Shown here: one piece after another, positions 21,764-29,953 of the stretch
How the letters are laid out: each line of letters begins with the position of its first letter
Numbering within the stretch: position 1 is the stretch's first letter
DNA from: Kineococcus rhizosphaerae
Lineage (GTDB): Bacteria; Actinomycetota; Actinomycetes; Actinomycetales; Kineococcaceae
Length of the DNA stretch: 64,000 nt
Assembly: GCF_003002055.1 (NCBI RefSeq)
Contig: NZ_PVZF01000003.1
Span: 124,001-188,000, forward strand
Direction of reading: 5' to 3'
Notes under the pieces: generated by a model
The model's input: only the letters and a program-made list of their open reading frames with translations
Told to the model about the DNA's origin: nothing
Database searches by the model: none
Program-made: the position numbers and the translations under genes

Positions 21764-22786
21764 TCAGCCGGCGAAGCGCCCCCGGAGCTCCTCCCCCAGC
21801 GCGGTCCCCGACTCCCAGGCCGTCTGCACGCGCGCCCGCTCGCCCCAGGCGTCCCCGCAGACGCCGATCGCCGTCTCCTCGTCCCAGCCGAACGTGAGGT
21901 CCTCGTGCCGGCGCAGCGGCTCGGCCAGCGACCAGCGGTGCGCTCGCGCCCACTCGGCCCCGGGCGTGGGGGCCGAGGTCAGCATCGGGCCCAGCCCGGC
22001 CAGGACGTCGCTGATCACCGCGGCGGGTGCGTCCAGGTGGTCGGCCGAGCGCTGCGGAGCGACGTGCGCGACGAGGACGGGGGCGTCGTCGCCGCGGCGG
22101 GAGCCGTCGTCGGCGAGGAAGACCAGCAGGTCGGAGTCGTTGACGAACGCCGCGTGGAAGTCGGGCCACCACCGCTGGGACCAGGCCGCGTAGACGGAGA
22201 TGCAGGGGCGCCAGTTCCACTGGGCCGACACGTCGAGCCGCATCGCGGCCATGCGCGGCAGCAGGTCCGCGGCCTGCGGGTCGGGCATGGCCAGCACGAC
22301 GGCCGCCGCGGGGCGACCGTCCACGGCCGGGCCCTCGGCGCCGGCGGAGACCGCCTCGACGTCGATGCCGTTGACGACCTCCAGCGGGGTCCGGCCGGGC
22401 GGGTCGACGAGGTCGTCCAGCAGGGTGCGCAGGCCCCCGGTGGTCCCCCAGCGCACCGGGCCCGACGAGCTGCGGGACAGGACCCCGTCCTCGACGACGC
22501 CGAAGGTGTCGGTCCACGGCCGGGCCAGGCCGCGCTGCTCCCAGTCCGCGACGGTCCGGGCGAACCCGCCGTCGCCGGAGACGGTGAAGTAGGCGGCCCC
22601 GAGGTCGGCGACGCGCACGCCCACGCTCGTCTCGACGCGCCGCCCGCTCATGCGGCCCCCGATCCGCCGTCCCCGGTCCAGCACGCGGACGGGGACCCCG
22701 GCGTCGGCCAGCACGCGGGCGCAGGCCAGGCCGGAGATCCCGGCGCCCACGACGAGGACGGGGCGTTCGGGCGTCACGGTGCTCAC
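21764..22786 (-). CDS. Renalase-like FAD-dependent amine oxidase-fold protein
   Basis: This 340-residue protein has an N-terminal Rossmann FAD motif (V-V-G-A-G-I-S-G-L-A-C-A) followed by the R-R-I-G-G-R-M-S segment typical of amine-oxidase-like flavoproteins. It has a conserved D-L-G-A-A-Y-F-T-V pattern and a C-terminal A-I-G-V-C-G-D-A-W-G FAD-contacting motif, as in renalase-type oxidases of NAD(P)H isomers. Substrate assignment is by family only. The start GTG 22786 overlaps the stop of the DUF3151 gene (GTGA), so the two are co-translated. An ORF extension to 22936 would overlap DUF3151 and is rejected. Confidence 0.82.
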   Translation of the reverse strand: MSTVTPERPVLVVGAGISGLACARVLADAGVPVRVLDRGRRIGGRMSGRRVETSVGVRVADLGAAYFTVSGDGGFARTVADWEQRGLARPWTDTFGVVEDGVLSRSSSGPVRWGTTGGLRTLLDDLVDPPGRTPLEVVNGIDVEAVSAGAEGPAVDGRPAAAVVLAMPDPQAADLLPRMAAMRLDVSAQWNWRPCISVYAAWSQRWWPDFHAAFVNDSDLLVFLADDGSRRGDDAPVLVAHVAPQRSADHLDAPAAVISDVLAGLGPMLTSAPTPGAEWARAHRWSLAEPLRRHEDLTFGWDEETAIGVCGDAWGERARVQTAWESGTALGEELRGRFAG

Positions 22787-23202
22787 GACGGCAGCAGCTC
22801 TCGCGCGGCCGCGGGGTCGCAGTCGTTGAGGAAGGTGGTGCAGCGCACCGCTTCCTCGGTCTCGCCGATGGCCTCGGCCGCCTGCTGCAGGACGGCGAGC
22901 GCCCGCAGGAACCCGCGGTTGGGCTCGTGCGCCCACGGGACGGGCCCGTGGCCGCGCCAGCCGGCGCGCCGCAGCGCGTCCAGGCCGCGGTGGTAGCCGG
23001 TGCGGGCGAAGGCGTACGCGGTGATCGTCTGCCCCGCCGCGAGGGCCCGTTCGGCCAGCAGCGCCCAGGGCAGGGACGCCGCGGGGTGCGCGGCGGCGAC
23101 GGCGTCGGGGTCGGTCCCGGCCGTCAGGGCCGCCTCGACCGCGGGGTCGGCGGGCAGGTGGGTGGGCGGGGGCCCGCCGAGCAGGTTCGTGCCGGTGCTC
23201 AC
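22783..23202 (-). CDS. DUF3151 family protein
   Basis: This 139-residue soluble protein belongs to an actinobacterial family of unknown function. Visible features are an N-terminal N-L-L-G-G-P-P-P-T-H-L-P segment, a helical A-L-L-A-E-R-A-L-A middle with A-Y-A-F-A-R-T-G-Y-H-R-G-L-D, and W-R-G-H-G-P-V-P-W-A-H-E-P-N-R-G-F-L-R-A-L, which is highly characteristic of DUF3151. In many actinobacteria the gene lies near purA or fba; here it is 1.15 kb upstream of purA. The start GTG 23202 has AGAGGAAC upstream. Confidence 0.88.
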   Translation of the reverse strand: MSTGTNLLGGPPPTHLPADPAVEAALTAGTDPDAVAAAHPAASLPWALLAERALAAGQTITAYAFARTGYHRGLDALRRAGWRGHGPVPWAHEPNRGFLRALAVLQQAAEAIGETEEAVRCTTFLNDCDPAAARELLPS

Positions 23203-23224
23203 GTGCGTTCCTCTCGAACGGTGG

Positions 23225-25627
23225 TCAGTGGCTGATCTCGACCCAGACGATCTTGCCCCGCCGGGTCCGGGTGGTGCCCCAGCGGCCCAGCGAGGCGACG
23301 AGCCGCATGCCGTGGCCGCCGGCGCCGTCGGGGCGTGCGTCGACGACCCGGGGTTCCTCGGGGCTGTCGTCCTCGACCTCGATGCGCAGCGTCCCCGGCA
23401 GGTCGAACAGGCGCAACCCGATGGTCCCCCAGCCGTGCAGGACGGCGTTGGCGACGAGCTCGGAGACGACGATCTCGGCGACGGGGCCGCGGTCCAGGCC
23501 CCACACGGCGCAGGCGCGCAGGGTGGCGTGCCGGGCCTTGCCGATGGAGGACGGTTCGGACGGCAGCTGCCAGCGCCGGCGGCGGGGGGTGTCGGCCGTG
23601 GGCAGGGGCTCGCCGTCGAGCTCGGACTCGGCGGGGACGCGGACGACGACGATCGCCGTGTCGTCCTCGGGGGTCTCCCCGAGGCCGGCGAGCAGCTCCT
23701 CCCCGATGCCGGCGGCGTCGCGGGCGGTGGAGCCGGACAGGACCTCCACGAGGACCTCCAGGCCGTCGCGCATGGGCCGGGACCGGGTCTCGATGAGGCC
23801 GTCGGTGTAGAGGACGAGCACGTCGCCGGGCGACAGGGCGCGTTCGCGGGTGGGCCGGGGGCGTTCGCCGAGGCCGACGAGGGTGCCGGTGGCCTCGCTG
23901 AGGACCTCGACGCTGCTGCCGCGGCGCAGCAGCGGAGGCAGGTGCCCTGCGCTGGACCACGCCATCTCCCACTCCCCGTCCTCCAGGCGCTGGAGGGTGG
24001 CGAAGACGAGAGAGGCCATCCGGCCGATGCGCAGGCCGCCGGCGAGCTGGTCGACGCGCATGAGGACGCTGCCGGGGTCGTCGAACTCGTGGGCGGCGGT
24101 GCGCACGACGGAGCGGATCTGGCCCATGGCGGCGGCGGCCTCGACGTCGTGGCCGACGACGTCGCCGACGACGATGCCCGCCACGTGCCCGCCGCCGTGC
24201 TCGGCGCCGGCGGGCAGCACGTCGTACCAGTCGCCGCCGACCTGGGTGTGGTCGGCGTTGGAGGCGTAGAACGTCCAGACGTCCAGGCCCTCGATGCCCT
24301 CGAGCCCCGTCGCGTCCGGCAACATGCTGCGCTGCAGCGTCTCGGCCAAAGCGTGCTCCCGTTCGTGCAGTCGTGCGTTCTCCACCAGCAGGCCCGTGCG
24401 CCGGGCCGCGCCTACGACGACCGCGCGGTCGTCGGGGCTCAGCCCCCCCGGGTGGGGGCGGACCACCAGGACGCCGAGGACGTCCTCCCGTCCCCGCAAC
24501 GGCACGGCCAGCGCGGAGGTGCCCGCGGCCGGCGCGTCGGGCGTGCAGATCTCGTGCAGCCACTGCGTGAGCGTGCCCGGGGACGCGGCGGTGGTCGTCA
24601 GGTCGAGCACGTCCCCGGGCCCGGCCTCCAGGACGGGGTCGTCGCCGGAGCGCCGCGAGCGGCGGAAGCGGTGTCCGAGGCGGGGGCGCAGGTCGCGCCC
24701 GTGGGCGGCGACGACCTCGACCTCGAGGGCCTGCGAGCCGGGCCGGGTGCGGACCTCGGCGACGAGGGCGGCGGCCACGAGCTGGTCGCCCAGGACGCGC
24801 ACGACGGCCCGCAGCGCGCTCACGGGGTCCTGGCCGGCGTCGACGACGGCGTCGTCGAGCCGGGTGAGCGCGGCCACCCGGCTGCTCGCGCCCCGGTCGG
24901 CGGCCGTGCGGCGGGTCGCGTCGGTGTGCCGGGTCAGGACGTGGGACACCGTGCCGGAGCGGTCGTGCAGGGGGATGGCGCGGACCTGGTGCAGGAAGTC
25001 GGTGCCGTCGGCGCGGTGGTCCAGGACGGTGACCGTGGTGCGCCGCCCGGCGGCGACGGCGGCGGCGAGCTCGTCGAGCGCCTGGTCGTCGCGGGCGCGC
25101 AGCAGGTCGTGGCAGGGGTGGCCCAGGACCTCGGCCGCGGGGGTGCCGGTGGTCCGCACGTACCCGCCGTCGACCCAGTCGACGACGACCTCGCCGCCGC
25201 GCACGGCCGACAGGGCCGTACCGGGCGCGGCGGTCACGACGGCCCCGGCCCCGGCACCCTCGGGCAGGTCGACCTCGGCGAGGACGACGAGCAGCTCGTC
25301 GCGGTCGGGGACCCGGCCCGCCATCACCCACAGGTGCCCCTCGAGGAGCTCCCCGGCCAGGGCGTGGCCGCGGCCGACGAGGTCCCACGCGGGGGCGGGG
25401 GGCAGGCCGGCGGCCCGCAGGTAGGCGGTCAGGTCCGTGGGCGGGCCGGCGGGCTGGTCGGTGGCCGGGTCCGCCGCCGGGCCGTCGCCCGGACCGGCCC
25501 CCGCGCGGTCGCGACCGGCGGCGTCGACGGCGAGGAGGGCACCGGTGGGGCGCTCGGGCACGGACTCCAGGAGCAGCACCGCGGCGGGCTCGCGCAGCGC
25601 GAGCGCCTGCGGTCGGCTGCCGGGCAT
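23225..25627 (-). CDS. PAS-GAF-SpoIIE phosphatase fused to a histidine-kinase-like ATPase
   Basis: This protein of about 800 residues combines an N-terminal sensory region with a PAS-like domain (about 130-250), a GAF domain (about 255-410), a PP2C/SpoIIE phosphatase domain (about 430-640; G-G-D-W-Y-D-V, G-D-V-V-G-H-D and L-Y-T-D-G-L-I-E-T metal motifs) and a C-terminal RsbW-like ATPase (about 670-800; S-E-L-V-A-N-A-V-L-H-G and G-G-H-G-M-R-L-V). Such proteins dephosphorylate or phosphorylate STAS partners in stress and sigma-factor control. The start ATG 25627 has GAGGAG nine bases upstream; a longer reading to 25903 covers the promoter. A STAS gene is divergent 259 bases away. Confidence 0.93.
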   Translation of the reverse strand: MPGSRPQALALREPAAVLLLESVPERPTGALLAVDAAGRDRAGAGPGDGPAADPATDQPAGPPTDLTAYLRAAGLPPAPAWDLVGRGHALAGELLEGHLWVMAGRVPDRDELLVVLAEVDLPEGAGAGAVVTAAPGTALSAVRGGEVVVDWVDGGYVRTTGTPAAEVLGHPCHDLLRARDDQALDELAAAVAAGRRTTVTVLDHRADGTDFLHQVRAIPLHDRSGTVSHVLTRHTDATRRTAADRGASSRVAALTRLDDAVVDAGQDPVSALRAVVRVLGDQLVAAALVAEVRTRPGSQALEVEVVAAHGRDLRPRLGHRFRRSRRSGDDPVLEAGPGDVLDLTTTAASPGTLTQWLHEICTPDAPAAGTSALAVPLRGREDVLGVLVVRPHPGGLSPDDRAVVVGAARRTGLLVENARLHEREHALAETLQRSMLPDATGLEGIEGLDVWTFYASNADHTQVGGDWYDVLPAGAEHGGGHVAGIVVGDVVGHDVEAAAAMGQIRSVVRTAAHEFDDPGSVLMRVDQLAGGLRIGRMASLVFATLQRLEDGEWEMAWSSAGHLPPLLRRGSSVEVLSEATGTLVGLGERPRPTRERALSPGDVLVLYTDGLIETRSRPMRDGLEVLVEVLSGSTARDAAGIGEELLAGLGETPEDDTAIVVVRVPAESELDGEPLPTADTPRRRRWQLPSEPSSIGKARHATLRACAVWGLDRGPVAEIVVSELVANAVLHGWGTIGLRLFDLPGTLRIEVEDDSPEEPRVVDARPDGAGGHGMRLVASLGRWGTTRTRRGKIVWVEISH

Positions 25628-25886
25628 GGGTGGCGCTCCTCGTGGTGGGACGTCGTGGGACGGGCTGGGACGGAGGGGGTCGGCGGGGTGGGTGCGACGT
25701 GCGCGGACCTGCGGGGGTCGGCACGGACCCGGCGTCGATAGCATGCAGGGGGGTCGTTCGGACCGCGCGTCGAGGGTGGCGCCGGGGCGGGCGGTCCCAC
25801 CGTGCGGTTCGAGGCCGTGCGGTACGGACATCCGCTGCCTGTAGAAGCCGGGCACGGCCATACAGCGGACGGACTGCGGAGGACCC

Positions 25887-26300
25887 ATGACGAACGACGC
25901 CACCCCACCGGGGGAGTCCCCCCGGGTGCCCCAGGTGCGCTCGGTGGACCCGGGCTCGGTGCACGTCCTCTACGAACCCCGGGCCACCCGTGTCGTGCTC
26001 ACCGGTGAGATCGACGCGGAGCTCGGGCCGGACCTCCTGGAGGCCGCGGAGGACGCTCTCAGCTCGGGCCGCCCCGTGCAGGTCGACGCCCACCACGTGA
26101 CGTTCATGGACTCGACGGGACTGGCCTTCCTGGCCCGGCTCGCGTCGCGGTCCAAGGCGCACCGGGTGACGTTGATCCGGCCCCCGGCGGTCGTGAAGTT
26201 CCTCATCGAGACGACGAACATCGTGCAGCTGCTCGACGTCGTCGACGAGGAGCCCGGCCTCACGAGCTCAGCCGAGGACGACGGGCCCCAGCCGGCCTGA
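25887..26300 (+). CDS. STAS-domain anti-sigma factor antagonist
   Basis: This 137-residue protein consists of one STAS domain. The phosphorylatable serine region reads F-M-D-S-T-G-L-A-F-L (residues about 71-80), with the expected D-S-T-G. The start ATG 25887 follows GGAGGA. It is divergent from the PAS-GAF-SpoIIE-ATPase gene, and together the two form a plausible partner-switch: the ATPase phosphorylates the serine and the phosphatase removes it. The downstream sigma factor is not in this window. Confidence 0.93.
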   Translation: MTNDATPPGESPRVPQVRSVDPGSVHVLYEPRATRVVLTGEIDAELGPDLLEAAEDALSSGRPVQVDAHHVTFMDSTGLAFLARLASRSKAHRVTLIRPPAVVKFLIETTNIVQLLDVVDEEPGLTSSAEDDGPQPA

Positions 26301-26312
26301 CGACCTCCCCCG

Positions 26313-26372
26313 CCGCAGGCGGCACCTCCGGCCCCTCGAACGTCGTTCCGGGGGCCGGAGGTGCGCCTGCGG
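26313..26372. repeat. Intergenic palindrome between STAS and fbaA stops
   Basis: Arms 26313-26335 and 26351-26372 are inverted copies apart from one inserted G, with a loop of about 15 bases. The core is GCACCTCCGGCCCC / GGGGCCGGAGGTGC. It lies between two convergent genes, so it may serve as a bidirectional transcription end, and it resembles the AGGTGTGCCT palindromes elsewhere in this window. Confidence 0.6.
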
Positions 26373-26383
26373 CGGTCAGGGGG

Positions 26384-27406
26384 TCACTTCAGGGACTTGC
26401 CGGCGCTGCGCAGGTTCTGCGCGGCCTCCACGACGCGGGCGGCCATGCCGGTCTCGCCGGCCTTGCCCCACACGCGCGGGTCGTAGGTCTTCTTGTTGCC
26501 GACCTCGTCGTCGACCTTCAGCACGCCGTCGTAGTTCTTGAACATGTGGTCGGCGATCGGGCGCGTGAACGCGTACTGGGTGTCGGTGTCCACGTTCATC
26601 TTGATGACGCCGTAGTCGACCGCGTCGCTGATCTCCTGCTCGGAGGAGCCGGACCCGCCGTGGAAGACGAGGTCGAACGGCTTGTCCTTGCCGAGCTTCG
26701 CGCCGACCTGCTCCTGGATGTCCTTGAGGATCTCCGGGCGCAGCTTGACCCCGCCGGGCTTGTAGACGCCGTGCACGTTGCCGAAGGTGAGGGCCGTCAG
26801 GTAGCGGCCGTTCTCCCCCGAGCCGAGGGCGTTGACGGTCGCGAGGGCGTCCTCGACGGTCGTGTAGAGCTTGTCGTTGATCTCGTGCGCGACGCCGTCC
26901 TCCTCGCCGCCGACGACGCCGATCTCGACCTCCAGGACGATCTTCGCGGCCGCGGCCGCGGCCAGCAGCTCCTTGGCGATCTCCAGGTTCTCCTCCAGCG
27001 GCACGGCCGAGCCGTCCCACATGTGCGACTGGAACAGCGGGTCCCGGCCGCTCTTGACGCGCTCGTCCGAGATCGCCAGCAGCGGGCGGACGAAGCCGTC
27101 CAGCTTGTCCTTGGGGCAGTGGTCGGTGTGCAGGGCGATGTTGACGCCGTAGCCCTTGGCGACGTGGTGGGCGTACTCGGCGAGGGCCTGCGCGCCGAGG
27201 ACCATGTCCTTGACGGTCGTGCCGGACAGGAACTCGGCCCCGCCGGTGGAGACCTGCACGATCCCGTCGCTCTCGGCCTCGGCGAAACCGCGGATGGCGG
27301 CGTTCAGCGTGATCGAGGAGGAGATGTTGATGGCCGGGTAGGCGAAGGAACCGGCCTTGGCGCGGTCCAGCATCTCGGCGTAGACGTCCGGGGTGGCGAT
27401 GGGCAT
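26384..27406 (-). CDS. fbaA: Class II fructose-bisphosphate aldolase
   Basis: This 340-residue zinc-dependent aldolase of glycolysis and gluconeogenesis contains the A-L-H-T-D-H-C-P-K segment with the catalytic Asp and zinc His (about 105-113). It also has the E-V-E-I-G-V-V-G-G-E-E-D-G loop, G-N-V-H-G-V-Y, and the phosphate-binding H-G-G-S-G-S-S and N-V-D-T-D-T-Q segments, all class IIa features. The start ATG 27406 has GGAGGA upstream; a longer upstream reading covers a divergent gene. It is transcribed alone, divergent from the DJ-1/PfpI gene. Confidence 0.97.
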   Translation of the reverse strand: MPIATPDVYAEMLDRAKAGSFAYPAINISSSITLNAAIRGFAEAESDGIVQVSTGGAEFLSGTTVKDMVLGAQALAEYAHHVAKGYGVNIALHTDHCPKDKLDGFVRPLLAISDERVKSGRDPLFQSHMWDGSAVPLEENLEIAKELLAAAAAAKIVLEVEIGVVGGEEDGVAHEINDKLYTTVEDALATVNALGSGENGRYLTALTFGNVHGVYKPGGVKLRPEILKDIQEQVGAKLGKDKPFDLVFHGGSGSSEQEISDAVDYGVIKMNVDTDTQYAFTRPIADHMFKNYDGVLKVDDEVGNKKTYDPRVWGKAGETGMAARVVEAAQNLRSAGKSLK

Positions 27407-27520
27407 TGAAGGCTCCTCCGTCTGGCGGCTCTGGCGGCACGATCCTTCCACGGCCCCCCGCGCCCGGGCACCCGGCCCTTCCGGATGCCGACCCCGGTCC
27501 GCGGTGCGAGCGTGGCCGAC

Positions 27521-28075
27521 ATGACGGACTCCTCCCTGAAGGGCAAGAAGGTCGCGTTCCTCGTGGCCGAGGAAGGCATCGAGCAGGTCGAGCTGACCGA
27601 ACCGTGGAAGGCCGTGCAGGAGGCGGGCGGCGAACCCGTGCTCATCTCCACCTCCCCCGGGACGGTGCAGGCGTTCAACCACCTCGACAAGGCGGACACC
27701 TTCGACGTGGACGTCGTCGTCGACGACGCCAGCCCGTCGGAGTACGCCGCGCTCGTCCTGCCGGGCGGGGTCGCCAACCCCGACGCGCTGCGCACCAGCC
27801 TGTCGGCCGTGAAGTTCGTGGGGCAGTTCGCGGCCTCCACGCGCCCGATCGCCGCGATCTGCCACGCGCCGTGGACGCTGGCCGAGGCCGACGTGCTCAA
27901 GGGGCGGCGGATGACGTCGTGGCCCTCGCTGCGCACCGACCTGAGCAACGCGGGCGCCGAGTGGGTCGACGAGGAGGTCGTGGTCGACCGCAACGGCCCC
28001 GGGCCGCTGGTCACGAGCCGCAACCCCGACGACCTGCCCGCCTTCAACCGGGCACTGCTCGAGGTGCTGGCGTGA
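27521..28075 (+). CDS. DJ-1/PfpI superfamily protein (deglycase/protease-like)
   Basis: This 184-residue protein has the nucleophile elbow A-A-I-C-H-A-P-W (Cys near 105) and E-Q-V-E-L near residue 22, giving the Glu-Cys-His pattern of the YhbO/PfpI subfamily. Roles proposed for the family are repair of glycated proteins or stress protection. The start ATG 27521 is chosen because the family N-terminus (L-K-G-K-K-V-A-F-L-V) follows; no strong ribosome site is visible. The stop overlaps a 40-codon reading frame (GTGA) that bridges to the next gene. Confidence 0.9.
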   Translation: MTDSSLKGKKVAFLVAEEGIEQVELTEPWKAVQEAGGEPVLISTSPGTVQAFNHLDKADTFDVDVVVDDASPSEYAALVLPGGVANPDALRTSLSAVKFVGQFAASTRPIAAICHAPWTLAEADVLKGRRMTSWPSLRTDLSNAGAEWVDEEVVVDRNGPGPLVTSRNPDDLPAFNRALLEVLA

Positions 28076-28194
28076 GCGACGAGCGGCGCGTCGGCGCCTG
28101 GAACGAGGGAACGCGCCGACGGAGTCGCTGCGTGGTCCCGAGCGGAGGCGCCGACCCCGGCGCCGTGACGGAGCGAACCGAGGAGATGGCGTGA
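28072..28194 (+). repeat. Inter-cistronic element with 40-codon frame, copy A
   Basis: The spacer between the DJ-1/PfpI gene and the flavin-type oxidoreductase is a single open frame of 40 codons. Its GTG start overlaps the upstream TGA, and its TGA overlaps the downstream GTG, four bases each. The peptide starts V-S-D-E-R-R and has W10 and R16-R-S-R19. Copy B, at 62357-62476 on the minus strand, has V-S-E-Q-G-R, W10 and R16-R-S-R19 in the same positions with the same overlaps. The DNA also shares CCGACGGAGTCG and GAGCGAAC. It may be a mobile spacer carrying a ribosome site, or a real small protein. Confidence 0.5.
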
Positions 28195-29192
28195 GCGTCG
28201 GGATCGGCTACACCTGCATGAGCGAGCAGTCGGACCCGCGCTGGCTGGTCCGCGACGCCCGCGCCGCCGAGGAGGCCGGGTTCGACACGGTCGTCTTCTC
28301 CGACCACGCCTCGCCGTGGCTGACGACCCAGGGGCACGCGCCGTACGCCTGGTCGGTGCTGGGCGCGGTCGCCGCGACCACCTCGCGGGTCGAGCTCATG
28401 ACGTACGTGACGTGCCCGACGATCCGCTACCACCCCGCGGTGGTCGCCCAGAAGGCCGCGACGGTGCAGATCCTGTCCGAGGGCCGGTTCGTCCTGGGCC
28501 TCGGCTCGGGCGAGAACCTCAACGAGCACGTCGTGGGTCAGGGCTGGCCGGCCGTGGAGGAACGGCAGGACATGCTCGTCGAGGCGGTCGAGATCATCTC
28601 GAACCTGTTCGACGGGGACCTGCTCACCTACGCGGGCGAGTACTTCCGGGTGGACTCCCACCGCCTGTGGGACGTGCCGGACCACCGCGTCCCCCTCGCG
28701 CTCGCGGTCAGCGGGGAGAAGTCGGCCACCCGGTTCGCGCCGCTGGCCGAGCACCTCATCGCCGTCGAGCCCGACGCCGCGATCGGGGCGTGGGACGCGG
28801 CCCGCGAGCCCGGCCAGGCCCCCAGCCGCAAGATCGGGCAGATGCCGGTCAGCTGGGACTCCGACCGGGACGCGGCGATCTCGCGGGCCCACGAGCAGTT
28901 CCGCTGGTTCGCGGGGGGCTGGAAGGTGAACGCGGACCTGCCCACCACGGCCGGTTTCGCCGGGGCCACCCAGTTCGTGCGTCCCGAGGACGTCGCGCAG
29001 CAGATCCCGTGCGGGAACGACGTCGACGCGATCGTCGAGGCGGCGTCGGCGTACTTCGAAGCCGGGTTCACCGACCTCGCCCTCGTCCAGATCGGCGGGG
29101 AGCACCAGGAGGCGTTCCTGCGGGCGGCGCGCGACGAGATCGTCCCGGCGCTGCGGGAGGCGGCCCAGGGCAGCGACCCCTCCCCCAGCTGA
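28191..29192 (+). CDS. Luciferase-like oxidoreductase of the F420-dependent TIGR03557-type group
   Basis: This 333-residue TIM-barrel protein of the luciferase-like superfamily begins V-S-V-G-I-G-Y. It has F-S-D-H-A-S-P-W near 43, the T-C-P-T-I-R-Y-H-P-A-V-V-A-Q segment near 80 and the G-S-G-E-N-L-N-E-H-V motif near 105, which are typical of the F420-binding glucose-6-phosphate-dehydrogenase-like group. It should use F420 rather than FMN; the substrate is unknown. The start GTG 28191 is coupled to the small element frame, which provides GAGGAG. It may be co-expressed with the DJ-1/PfpI protein. Confidence 0.9.
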   Translation: MSVGIGYTCMSEQSDPRWLVRDARAAEEAGFDTVVFSDHASPWLTTQGHAPYAWSVLGAVAATTSRVELMTYVTCPTIRYHPAVVAQKAATVQILSEGRFVLGLGSGENLNEHVVGQGWPAVEERQDMLVEAVEIISNLFDGDLLTYAGEYFRVDSHRLWDVPDHRVPLALAVSGEKSATRFAPLAEHLIAVEPDAAIGAWDAAREPGQAPSRKIGQMPVSWDSDRDAAISRAHEQFRWFAGGWKVNADLPTTAGFAGATQFVRPEDVAQQIPCGNDVDAIVEAASAYFEAGFTDLALVQIGGEHQEAFLRAARDEIVPALREAAQGSDPSPS

Positions 29193-29211
29193 GTACCGGC
29201 ATCATGGCGGC

Positions 29212-29871
29212 ATGAGCACGGACGCGCAGGACCCGATCGCCACCGGTTCGCCCGCACGGCAGATCGCGCGCGAGGCGGTGGCCCCCGTGGAGGGCCACCT
29301 CGAGCGCAGCATCGCCGCGCAGGTGCGGGCGTACCGGCTGGCGTCGGGGGCGTCGGTCGCCGAGATGGCCGAGCGGGTCGGCATCTCCAAGGCCATGCTC
29401 TCCAAGATCGAGAACGCCCAGACGTCCTGCAGCCTGACGACCCTCGCCCGGCTGGCGGCGGGGCTGGATGTCCCGGTGACGGCCCTGTTCCGCGGGGTCG
29501 ACGACCAGCGCGAAGCCGTCTACGTCCCGGCCGGTCACGGGGCGCAGATCATCCGGCGGGGGTCCAAGCAGGGCCACCTGTACGAGCTCCTCGGGGGGTT
29601 GCGCGGGCCCCACAAGCGCATGGAGGCCGTCCTCGTGACGCTCACCGAGGCATCCGAGGTGTTCCCCCTGTTCCAGCACCCGGGCACCGAGATCCTCTAC
29701 ATGCTCGAGGGGGAGATGGTGTACGGCCACGGCGAGGCGCGCTACACCATGCGCCCGGGGGACGCGCTGCAGTTCGACGGCGAGGGGCCGCACGGCCCCG
29801 AGGAACTCGTCGGGCTGCCGGCGAAGTTCCTGGCGATCACGGCGTACGGGGACGGGTCGGCCCACACCTGA
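29212..29871 (+). CDS. XRE-family regulator with C-terminal cupin domain
   Basis: This 219-residue protein has an N-terminal HTH (S-V-A-E-M-A-E-R-V-G-I-S-K-A-M-L-S-K-I-E-N) and a C-terminal cupin with F-Q-H-P-G-T-E-I-L-Y-M-L-E-G-E-M-V-Y-G-H-G and H-G-P-E-E-L. XRE-cupin proteins typically control amine, amino-acid or polyamine catabolism. It lies 20 bases after the F420-type oxidoreductase and about 8 kb from glnT. The minus-strand N-methyl-amine operon is a candidate target, but nothing in the sequence proves it. Confidence 0.9.
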   Translation: MSTDAQDPIATGSPARQIAREAVAPVEGHLERSIAAQVRAYRLASGASVAEMAERVGISKAMLSKIENAQTSCSLTTLARLAAGLDVPVTALFRGVDDQREAVYVPAGHGAQIIRRGSKQGHLYELLGGLRGPHKRMEAVLVTLTEASEVFPLFQHPGTEILYMLEGEMVYGHGEARYTMRPGDALQFDGEGPHGPEELVGLPAKFLAITAYGDGSAHT

Positions 29872-29953
29872 GGGACGACCCGAACCATTCCCAGAGAGTG
29901 AACCCCGCGATACCCTCGGTGACGACATCGAGGTCGCAGGGGGGACGATCGTC

